From NCBI RefSeq assembly GCF_032854445.1, contig NC_088305.1:24771400-24835399 (forward strand): DNA of 64,000 nt, in the 5' to 3' direction. The stretch comes from Liolophura sinensis (lineage: Eukaryota; Mollusca; Polyplacophora; Chitonida; Chitonidae). The notes under the pieces are model-generated. The model saw only the letters and a list, made by a program, of their open reading frames with translations, had not been told where the DNA came from and searched no databases. A program made the position numbers and the translations under genes. Of the stretch, positions 1 to 10,493 are shown in pieces (position 1 is the first letter of the stretch; each line of letters opens with the position of its first letter).

Positions 1-660
1 TAGAGCAAACGATTCTATTTCTATTTTCCCTTTATTCTACATGTGCAGAATTCCACAACTGAAGGTGAGGAGTGGAGTAGGATAACTATGGTATGTGTAG
101 GCTGCTTTGTAACATATGCTAACGGATTAGTAAACGTACAAGTTCCAGAATACAAATTTTATCCATACATTCACTGCGCATGCGTTCAAAATGATAGTAT
201 GGTAATAAAATTTTATTCGTTGAATTATACTGAGATAGATTTCTTAAACGTATGTTTATAAATTATTTATGGCATAAAATAAAATAAGCATTAAATATTT
301 CACGAATACTACCCACTTTTTGCGTATCTTCTGTTTCGTAACACAGTTTAACGTACTGTTTTTTTTTTCAGTTTTGTTTTTCCATAAACGTTTCCGGGTT
401 GTATTTACAGTGGAGTAGATCTACGGGTCAGAACAGGATGTTACTACATCGGACATCCGGATCCAGGATAAATGATGTGTTAGTCTGTTGTCCATTGCAG
501 ATTATTCAACCAAATACAGCACACTTATTTTGTTAATTCAACATAAATACTGTACCGGTATAAGATATCATGTGAAACATGAAAATGAAACAGTATTATG
601 TTATTAAAACGGAAGACACTCTATCATCACTCCATCATAGACTTTTTAAAGAGATCATTT

Positions 661-667
661 TGTGTGT

Positions 668-699
<32 letters not shown>

Positions 700-702
700 T
701 AC
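661..702. repeat. (GT)n microsatellite
   Basis: A run of GT dinucleotides with one GA interruption is read directly. Bases 1-1080 around it are AT-rich; I see no gene there. Confidence 0.9.
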
Positions 703-1084
703 AGAAAACGGGACATGCATACATGTTTTTTTTTTCAAACCAGCAAGAAAGCGATCTATTAATGCTTTAGAATTCTTCAACTAGTCATGGTTTCCTGGGT
801 CGACCGGATGTGCATACAAAATTCTTCAGATATCCAATAATGTCGGTAATATATGGTTTGCCTAGCCTACCATACTTCTATGAGATGAACTTTTGAACTT
901 ACCCACAGGGCATTCAAGAAAGCAAAACATGACCATAGTATCAGGAGCACTAAATGCATGACGTAACACATTTACCCTTTACGTGAATTTTTACGTATTT
1001 TCATTACTTTTCCGGTATTCTATCATCTGAGCAAAATTTAGATCGACATACACGGGAAATTGGAAAGGTGATATTTTCAACAAC

Positions 1085-1228
1085 AGTATTTGGCTCCACA
1101 CGTTCACGGGCCGCCTTGTGACGAGGAGGCTAGCAGGAGCTGGATTCGAACTCACACCGACCGCATTGGTGGGAGGCTCCTGAGTCATTACATCGCGCTG
1201 GCGTCCTAACTCCCCGGCCAAGATCCCC
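1085..1228 (-). mobile_element. SINE fragment, tRNA-like half
   Basis: This is the reverse complement of the 5' (tRNA-like) half of the window's main SINE family. It has the GAACTCACACCGACC segment (the complemented B-box-like region) and the following gaggctcctgagtcatta block. The tail half is missing. Confidence 0.65.
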
Positions 1229-1879
1229 CATCTCTCCCTATATCAAAAGGTAAGATGTCAAAAATCTGACTTAACGACCTAGCTGCAACTAAGACAGGCA
1301 GATCGAGTTATAAATACTGCTGGTTACACCTAATGAATACGACTCAGAGTCCACTCTGTCGTAGACTTGCTTCTTACATTCATACAAGAGTAACTGGGAA
1401 TATATGCTGCATTTCCCAAAAAGTGGATGACGTGTTTCACTCAAGCCTGCCGTGTCACATTCTGAAGGATAAGATGTCAATAATTCGATCCACTTACAAA
1501 CCAGTCTACAGAGTGACTTTAATACAGGGCTGCTTAGCACACATAAAATGTAAAGTACACATGTTTGTGTTACAAAAAAAATAAAACACAAACAAGATTT
1601 TGTGTGAATTCAACACAAGATGGAGTTGTTTAAATGTGACACAAGACTTTTATTGGATCTATACAGCTTAAGTGTTCAAAGATGTTAATTTATTACGGAC
1701 TGGCTGGTGTCGTTATCTTTGGTACTGGCGATACATTTCTGTGAAAATCTTTACTCCTCAATAGGTGGATATATTAAATTATATTTTAAAGTATACTATT
1801 TTATATCCATTTATAGGAATTGATAAGCAGGTTGATATTCTAACAAAAATGCTGCTACCAAAAGTTTTTTTACACCTAA

Positions 1880-2165
1880 TAACTACAGCTTTCACCTCAA
1901 AGTCGGGGGACCCTGATCAAACCCGGGTAGGGGAATACCAAAGATTTGAAAATGGTACATGCTGGTGATTCGCTTGGCGCTCAGCACGGAGAGGTTAGAG
2001 CATGAATCAGGACTGGCTGGCCCGGTTTCAGTACAATGCGACAGGGTGGGGTGTCATGTGTAGTGTCTTTAGCATAATATTTCAGCATCAGGTCACCCGG
2101 TCAGCTTACAGAACCCAGGGGTTAGACCTGCGGGATCTCCAAGAAGGTAAGGAGATCTTAGACCC
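1880..2165 (+). repeat. Dispersed repeat of a second tRNA-like family
   Basis: The text around 1968-2000 (ttcgcttggcgctcagcac, then gaggttagagc) recurs in changed form near 3083-3115 and 6742-6775. In those copies it is followed by a gctggttggcatggactcgc-type segment. This points to a dispersed, possibly SINE-like repeat distinct from the AATAAA-tailed family. The boundaries are approximate. Confidence 0.45.
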
Positions 2166-2550
2166 TCGAAAAAATTTACGGTCGCTGAACAAAGGTGCCA
2201 TGTTTGCCTGATTGGGAAGTGTCAATGGAGGGTTTGGAGGGAGGGAACAACTACTCTAAGGAAGGGATGGAAATGCGAACCGGGGAAGAAGCCTTCACAT
2301 AGGGCCATTTTTATTTCGTTAAGGTATTCTTTACATTTTATAATGTTATATCGTTTAACTCTTATATTTATTTTGGGTACATGTTTTTTGTAATTTCGGT
2401 GACGATTAAATCAATTTTGTTGAAAGTCATTATCCGTGTGACCTATACTCTCTCTTTTTGTTTCCTTGTTTCTCTGGTGAGTAACTCCTGTACTTGCGGC
2501 CCGGTTTCCTTGAGATCCTTGACAAACCTGGTCAGGGCGACTATTTACAC

Positions 2551-3170
2551 TGCCGTTCTATTACACATCCATAATCGAAATATTCATTGAAACACAGATC
2601 CGACGGATTTTGCTAAACGAATCTGACGTCTTTAATGAGATCGAACTGATCCAGTCGACCCCATGGTTGCTCTTTTATGTAAAGAACCGTGTACTTTACA
2701 CGTCCATACAACATTTGCAGAGGAATTATCTACTATGCAAGGGATGTAACTCTGGCGTGGAGTTTGTTAAGTGAAATAGAATAGATGTTTACAACCTTGA
2801 TCATAAAGCAGGATGTCGGCTTTGACGATAGGCGTTTTGTTGGTGAGTTATACAAAATGTTTTTAATTTCGTCCCATATTTAGGTTATTTGGTCGAGTAT
2901 ATGTAGACCAATCTACATCGGTTGATCATATGCGTATGTAAGGCTATGTAAAAATGTTGTCCACATATTTAATTTGTTTTCAAACAATGTCAGTTCACTT
3001 GTGGGAGTGCTTTCAGAACGATCTGCACTAAAGCACCCAGGTTAATTCATGTCAAAGGCTTTAAAAAGCGTATACTTGTTTACTCGCTTGGCGGTTAGCG
3101 CTGAGAGGTTAGAGCAAGGAAATAGGGGTGGTTGGCATGGACTCGCAGTACCACGATATCCGCACAATAT
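2551..3170 (+). repeat. Copy 1 of a ~620-bp duplicated segment
   Basis: This stretch is nearly identical to 6209-6830. It starts in a shared flank (tgccgttct, then acacatccataatcg) and contains the 28-base motif agatccgacgg...cgaatct at 2596-2624. Homology stops near 3170, where a decayed SINE tail (3174-3226) begins. A short block that follows directly in copy 2 is found here only at about 4051-4101, so copy 1 appears to have been split by later insertions, including the SINE at 3771-4011. No right-hand terminal repeat is visible. Confidence 0.75.
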
Positions 3171-3770
3171 TGTTGAGTATACGGCGTGAAACACACCAAT
3201 CAAATGCACAAATAATTAATTAATTCAGTTTAACGGAATTAAATTCACTGCAGCATCACAAATGGCATAAAGCAGTTGACACGTCACACATATATCGATA
3301 TATCGGTTGACCAAGCCTTTAAACAATTACTTCTTGAACTCATCTCCAATTATTGATTGTAATTATATTAAGGTTATATTTTATTTCGGATTCGTTTAAC
3401 TTTGATTTGATTTGAATAAACTGTCGTATTAACACCGGACACAAGCATTGACAGAAGTGTAAATAAAGCTGCTGACAAACTTTGACCTCGTGTAACGCTC
3501 CTATATGTATGTCATATAATTGCGCTAAGATGGTGAAGTAGTGGTTAGTTTGCGAATGTTAGAAGGCGCAAACGGTCACATGAACGGCGCTCACTGTTAT
3601 TATTTTATTCTCCTCTTTATTTATCCTCTGCTTAAACCAGGACTGAACCCGCATCTCGTGTGACTGTGTGAACCACTCACCTTACACCTTAATTTTAAAT
3701 ATTGACTAGTTTTATCTTTATGTTACCCTAGAGTACAAGAACTTGTAGCCTACGTCCCACGGGGTTAGGA

Positions 3771-4011
3771 TTTTGTTTATTTGATTTGATTTGTGTTTTA
3801 CGCTGTACTCAAGAATATTTCACTTAAGCGACGGCGGCCAGAATTATGGTGGGTGGAAACCGGGCAGAGCCCGGGAGAACCTACGACCATCCGCAGGTTG
3901 CTGTTAGACCCTCCCACGTTCGGCCGGAGATGAAGCCAGCATGAGCTTGACTTGAACTCAATGGCTCTTGGGTTATTACGCTGCAGTAGCACGCTAACCA
4001 ACTGAGCCACG
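3771..4011 (-). mobile_element. SINE, near full length, with target-site duplication
   Basis: Reverse-oriented copy of the main SINE. Reading the plus strand one meets the tail end (gatttgtgttttacgctgtactcaag), the conserved core (cggcggccag...ggtgggtggaaaccgggcagagcccggg) and then the tRNA-like head ending in cgctaaccaactgagccacg. A 12-base direct repeat, acggggttagga, flanks it at 3759-3770 and 4012-4023, which marks the insertion site. Confidence 0.9.
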
Positions 4012-4101
4012 ACGGGGTTAGGACAAGGTCTGTATAGGATAATTAGAGCATATAGCAAAATCGCGCTCATTAACGTTAATTCAAAATGAAACGTCTGACA
4101 A

Positions 4102-4670
4102 ATGACCACCAGCCTATTCGATAACCTGCAAATCTCGCTCTAAAGCGTGATTTCGCTGTGATTGATTCGGCTGCCATTTAAGTCGAATATTCTTGAATGC
4201 CCTAGAATACATGCCGTTTAATGTGAGCAGCGAGATTCATGGATTACGCACAAACACCCGGAACAATGAAGTACCGAACCTCGGTATGAAAGTGAACAAT
4301 CCCGGATCTAAACCCGAAGCCGGGTTAATATCCTGGTAACACGGCGATAATAACATGTCTCCAAACATGCGTCAATCAGTCCGCGCTGTATGTAGTGCTT
4401 CGCATGCGCCATTGTCATCCGCCTGTCAAAGCATGATGCTTTTATTCATAGCCTGTAGTGAATTTGTCACGTCCTCAGACCATAAGTCCCTCGCTAGGGC
4501 AAAACAATAAGGAGAAAAAAACAAGCATCTTTCTTTTAAATAGAAGCATCTTTTGGATAGAAGCATGCTTGGGCGAGGACGTGCTTTTTGTGGAGCTCCG
4601 GCAGTGCCCTGCAGTGCCCAGCAATGTTCAGTGAACAGTTACCTTAGCCAAACATATTGGGACCTGCTTT
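4102..4670. other. No gene seen
   Basis: Non-coding sequence between a repeat fragment and the LINE 5' region. No ORF, RNA gene or clear repeat is recognised. Confidence 0.5.
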
Positions 4671-4673
4671 ATA

Positions 4674-4945
4674 CCACCATGCCCCCATAGCCTCAGAAAT
4701 CGGACAACAACAACAAAAGACTTAGAACTACAACAAGAACCACCATCATGCCCCCAAAGCCTCAGAAATCGGACAACCCCAACAAGTCTTAGAACTACAA
4801 CAAGAACCACCACCATGCCCCCAAAGCCTCAGAAATGGGACAACCCCAACAAGTCTTAGAACTACAACAAGAACCACCCCCATGCCCCCAAAGCCTCAGA
4901 AATCGGACAACCCTAACAAAAGTCTCAGATCTACAACAAGAAGGC
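4674..4945 (+). repeat. Tandem ~66-bp repeat made from the LINE ORF1 start
   Basis: Four copies of a unit running from an ATG-CCC-CCA start through gcctcagaaatcgg to acaacaagaac. Only the fourth copy (ATG at 4882) continues into a longer open frame. In the first copy a TAG follows three codons after the ATG. This is a local duplication of the LINE 5' end. Confidence 0.8.
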
Positions 4946-5641
4946 AATCCAAAGGTCTAAACTGCAGTAATCCTGGCGACGAGGGAGAGGTGATAGTTGA
5001 ACGGTCATTGAACAACCCGATGAAGACAAAAATGTTCCGTGATTTTATGATGAATTCGGTGAGTTCCATTCAACAAACTCTTTACAAGGTCCATGCAACT
5101 CAGCAAAGTTCACTCGATCGCCTCTCTCTCGTCCAAATCATGGACAAAGTGCAGAAGAGTCACGCCGAGGACATCAAAAAAAATTAAATCCAATATGCAA
5201 GCACTTACTGTGGTAAACCGTGACCTTCAGGAACAAATCCTTGACCAGGAACATTCTAGTCGAGGATATAATTTACGTTTCGGAGGAACTCATGAAAAAT
5301 CTGATGAAAATGCTTTCCAGGTTGTAAAGTCTGTTACTGAAGACAAGCTAGAACTGACGGACATCAATATTGAAAACGCACACCGTGTGGGAAAACAAAG
5401 AGAGGGTCAAAAATCGCCATATTTTGGCTAAATTCTTGTACCGTCCCCAGCGAACAGAAGTTTTATTTAAAGCCAAGAAACTCTGAAAAATTTATCTTTA
5501 TTTGTAACTGAAAATCTGGCTCCCGTCGAAAGAACAATGCTAGGGATCTGATGAACAGATACTATATGGAAGGGAAAAAGGTGCGTTTTGCTCGAGGGAA
5601 ACTGTTTGTTGACAATAAGGAAGTGTCTATCCCCGAGAACT
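4882..5641 (+). mobile_element. LINE ORF1 remnant (frameshifted)
   Basis: Two overlapping frames (4882-5187 and, continuing, 5187-5431) encode a charged, basic start, a stretch compatible with a coiled coil, and then a segment with NLRFGG and ENAHRVG. These motifs are typical of the RNA-binding ORF1 protein of non-LTR retrotransposons. The text 5432-5641 keeps coding character in another frame, so the gene carries at least two frameshifts and is dead. It probably belongs with the reverse-transcriptase ORF at 6929-9960. The gap between them holds an (AT)n run and the inverted-repeat element at 6255-6920. The assignment rests on motif recall. Confidence 0.65.
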
Positions 5642-5834
5642 AGCGATTCGCTCGCTGAGTATTCAAACATGTGCCCCCTCACTTCGTTTCTCAATTGGTA
5701 ACTGTAGACAATGTGCCGCTGCATGTTAATCAGCATATACTGGATAAGGCGTAGCTGCATGTTATATGCACATACCATGTTCTAATTTTAACACTTGTTT
5801 TAAACAGCATATTTTCTGTGTATATTTTATCTTA

Positions 5835-5837
<3 letters not shown>

Positions 5838-5881
<44 letters not shown>
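5838..5881. repeat. (AT)n microsatellite
   Basis: Uninterrupted TA dinucleotides are read directly. Confidence 0.95.
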
Positions 5882-5884
<3 letters not shown>

Positions 5885-6254
5885 CATGTAATGGAGGTAT
5901 ATACATGCAGAACTACCCTGATGTAAGCTAGTCTATGTGTACCAATGAACGCCTGTTGCATTACCTGGTGGTATAGGGTAGCTGTCGGTAGCTCCCTCAA
6001 TATAGCACACCACACTTGCCTAAAACTAGCCTGCATGCACGCTGCTTTCGTGCTCCTTTCACAAGTTCTTACTGAAAGACTCTGTACAATGAAAACCGGT
6101 CTGACCCTTTATGAATTGTGCCATGACACTGCTCGTGACCCCCGTGTCGTAGCTACAATGCGTGCACGCTTTTCAACCCACAGCATCTTATCATTATATC
6201 CACCCACATTGCCGTTCTGTTACACATCCATAATCGAAATATTCATTGAAACAC

Positions 6255-6920
6255 AGATCCGACGGATTTGCTAAACGAATCTGAGGTCTTTGATGAGATT
6301 GAACTGATCCAGTTAACCCCATGGTTGCTCTTTCAAGTAAAGAACCATGTACTTCACACGTCCATACAACATTTGCAGAGAAATAATCTACTATGCAAGG
6401 GATGTAACTCTGGCGTGGAGTTTGTTAAGTGAACTAGAACAGATGTTTACAACCTTGATCATAAAGCAGGATGTCGGCTTTGACGATAGGCGTTTTGTTG
6501 GTGAGTTATACAAAATGTTTTTAATTTCTTCCCATATTTATGTTATTTGGTCGAGTATATGAAGACCAATCTACATCGGTTGATCATATGCGTATGTAAG
6601 GCTATGTAAAAATGTTGTCCACATATTTAATTTGTTTTCAAACAATGTCAGTTTACTTGTGGGAGTGCTTTCAGAACGATCTGCACTAAAGCACCCAGGT
6701 TAATTCATGTCAAAGACTTTAAAAAGCGTATACTTGTTTACTCGCTTGGCGGTTAGCGCTGAGAGGTTAGAGCAGGGAAATAGGGCTGGTTGGCATGGAC
6801 TCGCAGTACCACAATATCGCGCAAAATCGCAAATCGCGAATATAGCAAAATCGCGCTCATCAACGTTAATTCAAAATGAAACGTCTGACAAGAGATTCGT
6901 CTAGCAAATCCGTCGGATCT
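6255..6920. mobile_element. Putative non-autonomous element with 28-bp terminal inverted repeats (copy 2)
   Basis: The left end 6255-6282 and the right end 6893-6920 are reverse complements over 28 bases with one mismatch (core ccgacggatttgct versus agcaaatccgtcgg). The 666-bp interior has no long ORF. That fits a MITE-like DNA element. However, about 45 bases outside the left terminus are also shared with copy 1, and no target-site duplication is obvious, so a segmental duplication that happens to contain an inverted repeat is possible. Confidence 0.5.
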
Positions 6921-6928
6921 ACTAAACT

Positions 6929-9900
6929 TTGATGGATAATGACATAGACTCTTTTATGCCTGTTCCACCTCACAAATCGTTCTCCCACCTGTCATTCCAT
7001 GCTGTTCCCTACATAACACCTACCTCATCATCAACTGCCTGGTCCACCATCCCAACATATAATCTTGACATTATTGACCAGATGTGCTTCAATCCAATTG
7101 AACTGAATGACTATAATACATCTAGAACTCATTGATAACAACGAACATGAAATTGCCTATTGGGGTAATTTAGACTCTTACCTGTCCAACCACTATAGCC
7201 CTAAAAGTTTTACTCAACACCTAGAAATTCTCGATTATGATAATCAAAATCAGTTTTCAACCTTTCACTTAAATGGGTGTAGCTTAGCAAAAACTTTTGA
7301 CGAAATTACATGTTTTATCCATACTCTCAATCTTAACTTTTCAGTCCTTGGATTTTCGGAAAGTTGGCTCAGCCCGTTAACCGAATGCTTATATTCTATG
7401 CCAGGCTACACTTTATATTCTGCCCCCCGAGGTAAACGGAAGGGAGGAGGTGTCACTCTATATGTTAATAGCTATGTTGAGTCTTGCAAGATACGCGATG
7501 ATTCTTCTTCTTTCGATAAGATTGTGAATATTTGTCTTTATTTATATGCTCCGTCAAATGTCTATGCTGCCCTCCAGGAAAAAACGTGTGTCTTTGTAAT
7601 TAAAAACTATGCACAGCCCTTCGTAATATACCCGCAATCAAAAAATGTAATATCTTCAATGTATACTTAGGGGCCCCCGTGGATCAGTTGGTTAGCGCGC
7701 TAGCGCAGCGTAATGACCCAGGAGGCTCTCACCAATGCGGTCGCTGTGAGTTCATGTCCAGCTCATGCTGGCTTCCTCTCCGGCCGTCGTCGTATAAGTG
7801 AAATATTCTTGAGTACGGCGTAAAACACCAATCAAACAAATAAATAAATAAATCAATGTAGACTTATTCAAGTATGATAGCCATTTATCATCAAAAGATT
7901 TTTTGAACTAATGAAGTGTCATTACCTTTTTCCTTCCATTACAAAACCCACTCGAGTATGTTCTCGCTCTGCTACCCTTATAGATAACATCTTCACAAAC
8001 TTGCATGCTCAACGCAATTTCTGCGGTATATTTTTAACAGTTATATCTGACCATTTCCCTACATTCGTTATCTTCTCGACTAATGCTTTTTCGAAAGAAA
8101 CATCAGCTTACTCTTTTCGAAAAAAGACTCCAGAACAAATCAGTCTGTTTAAAGAAAATGTTCAAAATATAGACTGGCATGACGTTCTATCATCGGATAG
8201 TGTTAATGAGGCTTTATCCTGTTTTACTGGAAAATTATCCATAACATACGACACATGCTTTCCTGTTGTGACCATAGACAGCCCATCGAAACATGCTCGC
8301 AAACCTTGGGTCACACGAGGTATTTTACGGTATGTATTCGAGAAGAACAAACTTTATCGCAAGTATTTGAAATCTACTGATATACCGATTCGCGTCAAAT
8401 ATAGGACATATAGGAACAAACTGAACAACTTGATCCCTTTTTCGCGAAAGTATTACTTCGCAAAAAAAAAAACAAGAACTAAATCACAATATAAAAGGAA
8501 CTTGGAAAGTATTGAATGATCTGATGGGACGTGGTAAATGCAAGAACATGCCTAAATGTTTTAATATTGATGGGTTATCTGTTTCAGATAAAAGTGTCAT
8601 TTCCAATAGATTTAATGACTTTTTTTCGACTATTGCTTCCAGTCTTGATGCTAAGATACCCCCAAGTCCTAAACATGTTTTTCAGATTTTCTAGGTGAGC
8701 CTGTAGAAAAAAATTTTCAGTTTTTTTCCTGTCTTGCCTGGTCTTGTTGAATCCACCATACACTGTCTAAAGTCATCAGCTCCAGGCTTAGATGACATCT
8801 GCATGTCTGATGTCAAATTTGTTACAAAAGATATTTCAACTCCCCTTGCACATATAGTTAATTTGTTCCTTATATCGGGTTGTATGCCGTCTTCGTTGAA
8901 ATCTGCAAAAATTACCCCCATTTTTAAATGTGGTGACGCCAATGACATCACAACCTACCGTCCTATCTCGGTATTACCTAGTCTGAGCAAATTAATGGAG
9001 AAAATAGTTGTAAACATGATGAATGATTTTCTCACAGCCAATGACATCATTTCGCCCAGGCAATTTGGGTTTAAAACTGGGCACTCTACTACCCACGCGG
9101 CGTGCACACTATACAATTACCTCGTACATTATGTCTTTCCTTGACACTGTCAACCACAAAACCCTTCTACAAAAACTCGAATACTATGGGCTCCATTCTC
9201 GGTCCTATATTATTTTTATTGTACATTGTCATCACAGCATCATCAGATATTCTGGGTTTTACATTATTTGCTGATAATACAAGTGTCTGCACTTTTGCGC
9301 CTACAAGCGCCGAGGCTGTATCCACTATGTCTGTAGAGTTGCACAAAATTTTCGATTGGCCGACAGCTAAAGGCTAGTCCCTTAATATTAGTAAAACAAA
9401 ATGCATGCACATAAATGTATCCGAAAATAAGGCACTTCCGCTATCGGTATATTTGCATGGCGTTGAAATAGCCAGCCTTCAAGAACACAAGTTCTTGGGA
9501 GTTTATTTTAATTCAAGCCTGTCTTGGACATCTCACATTAGCTTTATTAGTAAGAAGGTATCCAGAAATATTTGCATCATCAACCACATTCTAGCAAATG
9601 TCAACAAAAAAAACACTGCTTATTTTGTACTACTCTCTGATGTTCCCTTATCTTTCCTATGCAAATGTTTATAAGGTAACACATACATCTCCATCTCTTA
9701 GTCATTCTTCAGAAAGGCATCATCCGCCTCACCACTTTCTCACAAAGACTGGATCATGTGGCTCCAATATTTAAAAACCTCAAAGTCCTCCCACTTGCAC
9801 AAATACATAAATACTCATCCTTGCTATTCGCACATAAATTCACTCACCAATCACCCTCTCTTCTCTTTACAAATTTCAACAGCTGTTCAAAAGACAATCT

Positions 9901-10400
9901 GACGTTCACATTTACCCAACCAGATCCTATTCTTTCAATCTCCATGTACCTTTTCTAACTTCAAATCTATCCACAAATTTCATCAGATCATCAGCCCCAA
10001 GGGAATGGCAAAGGCTTCCTCCAAGCCTCAAAGTAATCAATGCCACGTCTTTATTCAAATCCAGGTTAAAGATTTTTAAATTAACAATATTTGATCCACA
10101 TTACTCATACAATCTACGAGACAGAAGGTGCCACGCAAAATATTATTTACACTATTGTATAGTTAACTTAGGTTTTTGTAGCGTTACATTTCTATGTGAG
10201 TTTTTTTCCCAAGTAAATCTGTTTTTTGTTAATACCATTGTTCAATAATTATCGCTGCTCACCAAGCATGTATTGTTATTATTTGTTAATAATGAGTCTG
10301 GGACAGAACAAGTCCCTCGGACTTTATTCCCACCATTTACGAGATATGTAATTATACATATATTTACGTATGGTGAATAAACATTCAATTAAAAAAAAAA
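6929..10400 (+). mobile_element. Degenerate CR1/jockey-like LINE: endonuclease and reverse transcriptase
   Basis: Broken frames together spell a non-LTR ORF2. An endonuclease-like region (7107-7670) has FSESWLSP and KGGGVTLYV. Its C-terminal part resumes at 7911 (KPTRVCSRSATLIDNIFTN, SDHFPTF). The reverse transcriptase (8734-9700) shows APGLDDI, PIFKCGD, YRPISVLPSLSKLMEKI, RQFGFKTGHST, DTVNHKTLL, GSILGPILFLLYI and FADNTSV. The normal catalytic FADD reads FADN. The stretch expected between KLEYYG and GSILGP is missing, and several frameshifts are present, so the element is inactive. A SINE (7670-7852) interrupts the endonuclease. The 3' end (ctgggacagaacaagtccc, then gtgaataaacattcaatt and an A-rich run at 10389-10400) is a typical LINE terminus. 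Confidence 0.85.
7670..7852 (+). mobile_element. SINE nested in the LINE, with target-site duplication
   Basis: It has an intact tRNA-like head (ggttagcgcgctagcgcagc), a deletion that removes most of the core, and then the 3' part (gtcgtataagtgaaatattc) and an AATAAA tail. Flanking repeats tcaatgta[t/g]actta at 7656-7669 and 7853-7866 show that it inserted into the already resident LINE. Confidence 0.92.
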
Positions 10401-10493
10401 ACAAAAAAACAAACAAACAAACCAAACCTTGTTAAGTCCATTATAGATGAAAATTGGGAAATACATACAATTATTTACCACTTTTCTTTTCAG

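Noticed and set aside
7670..7760. Functional tRNA gene
   Set aside because: The tRNA-like text is the head of a SINE with target duplications and an AATAAA tail; it is repeated many times and has no intact cloverleaf that I can trace.
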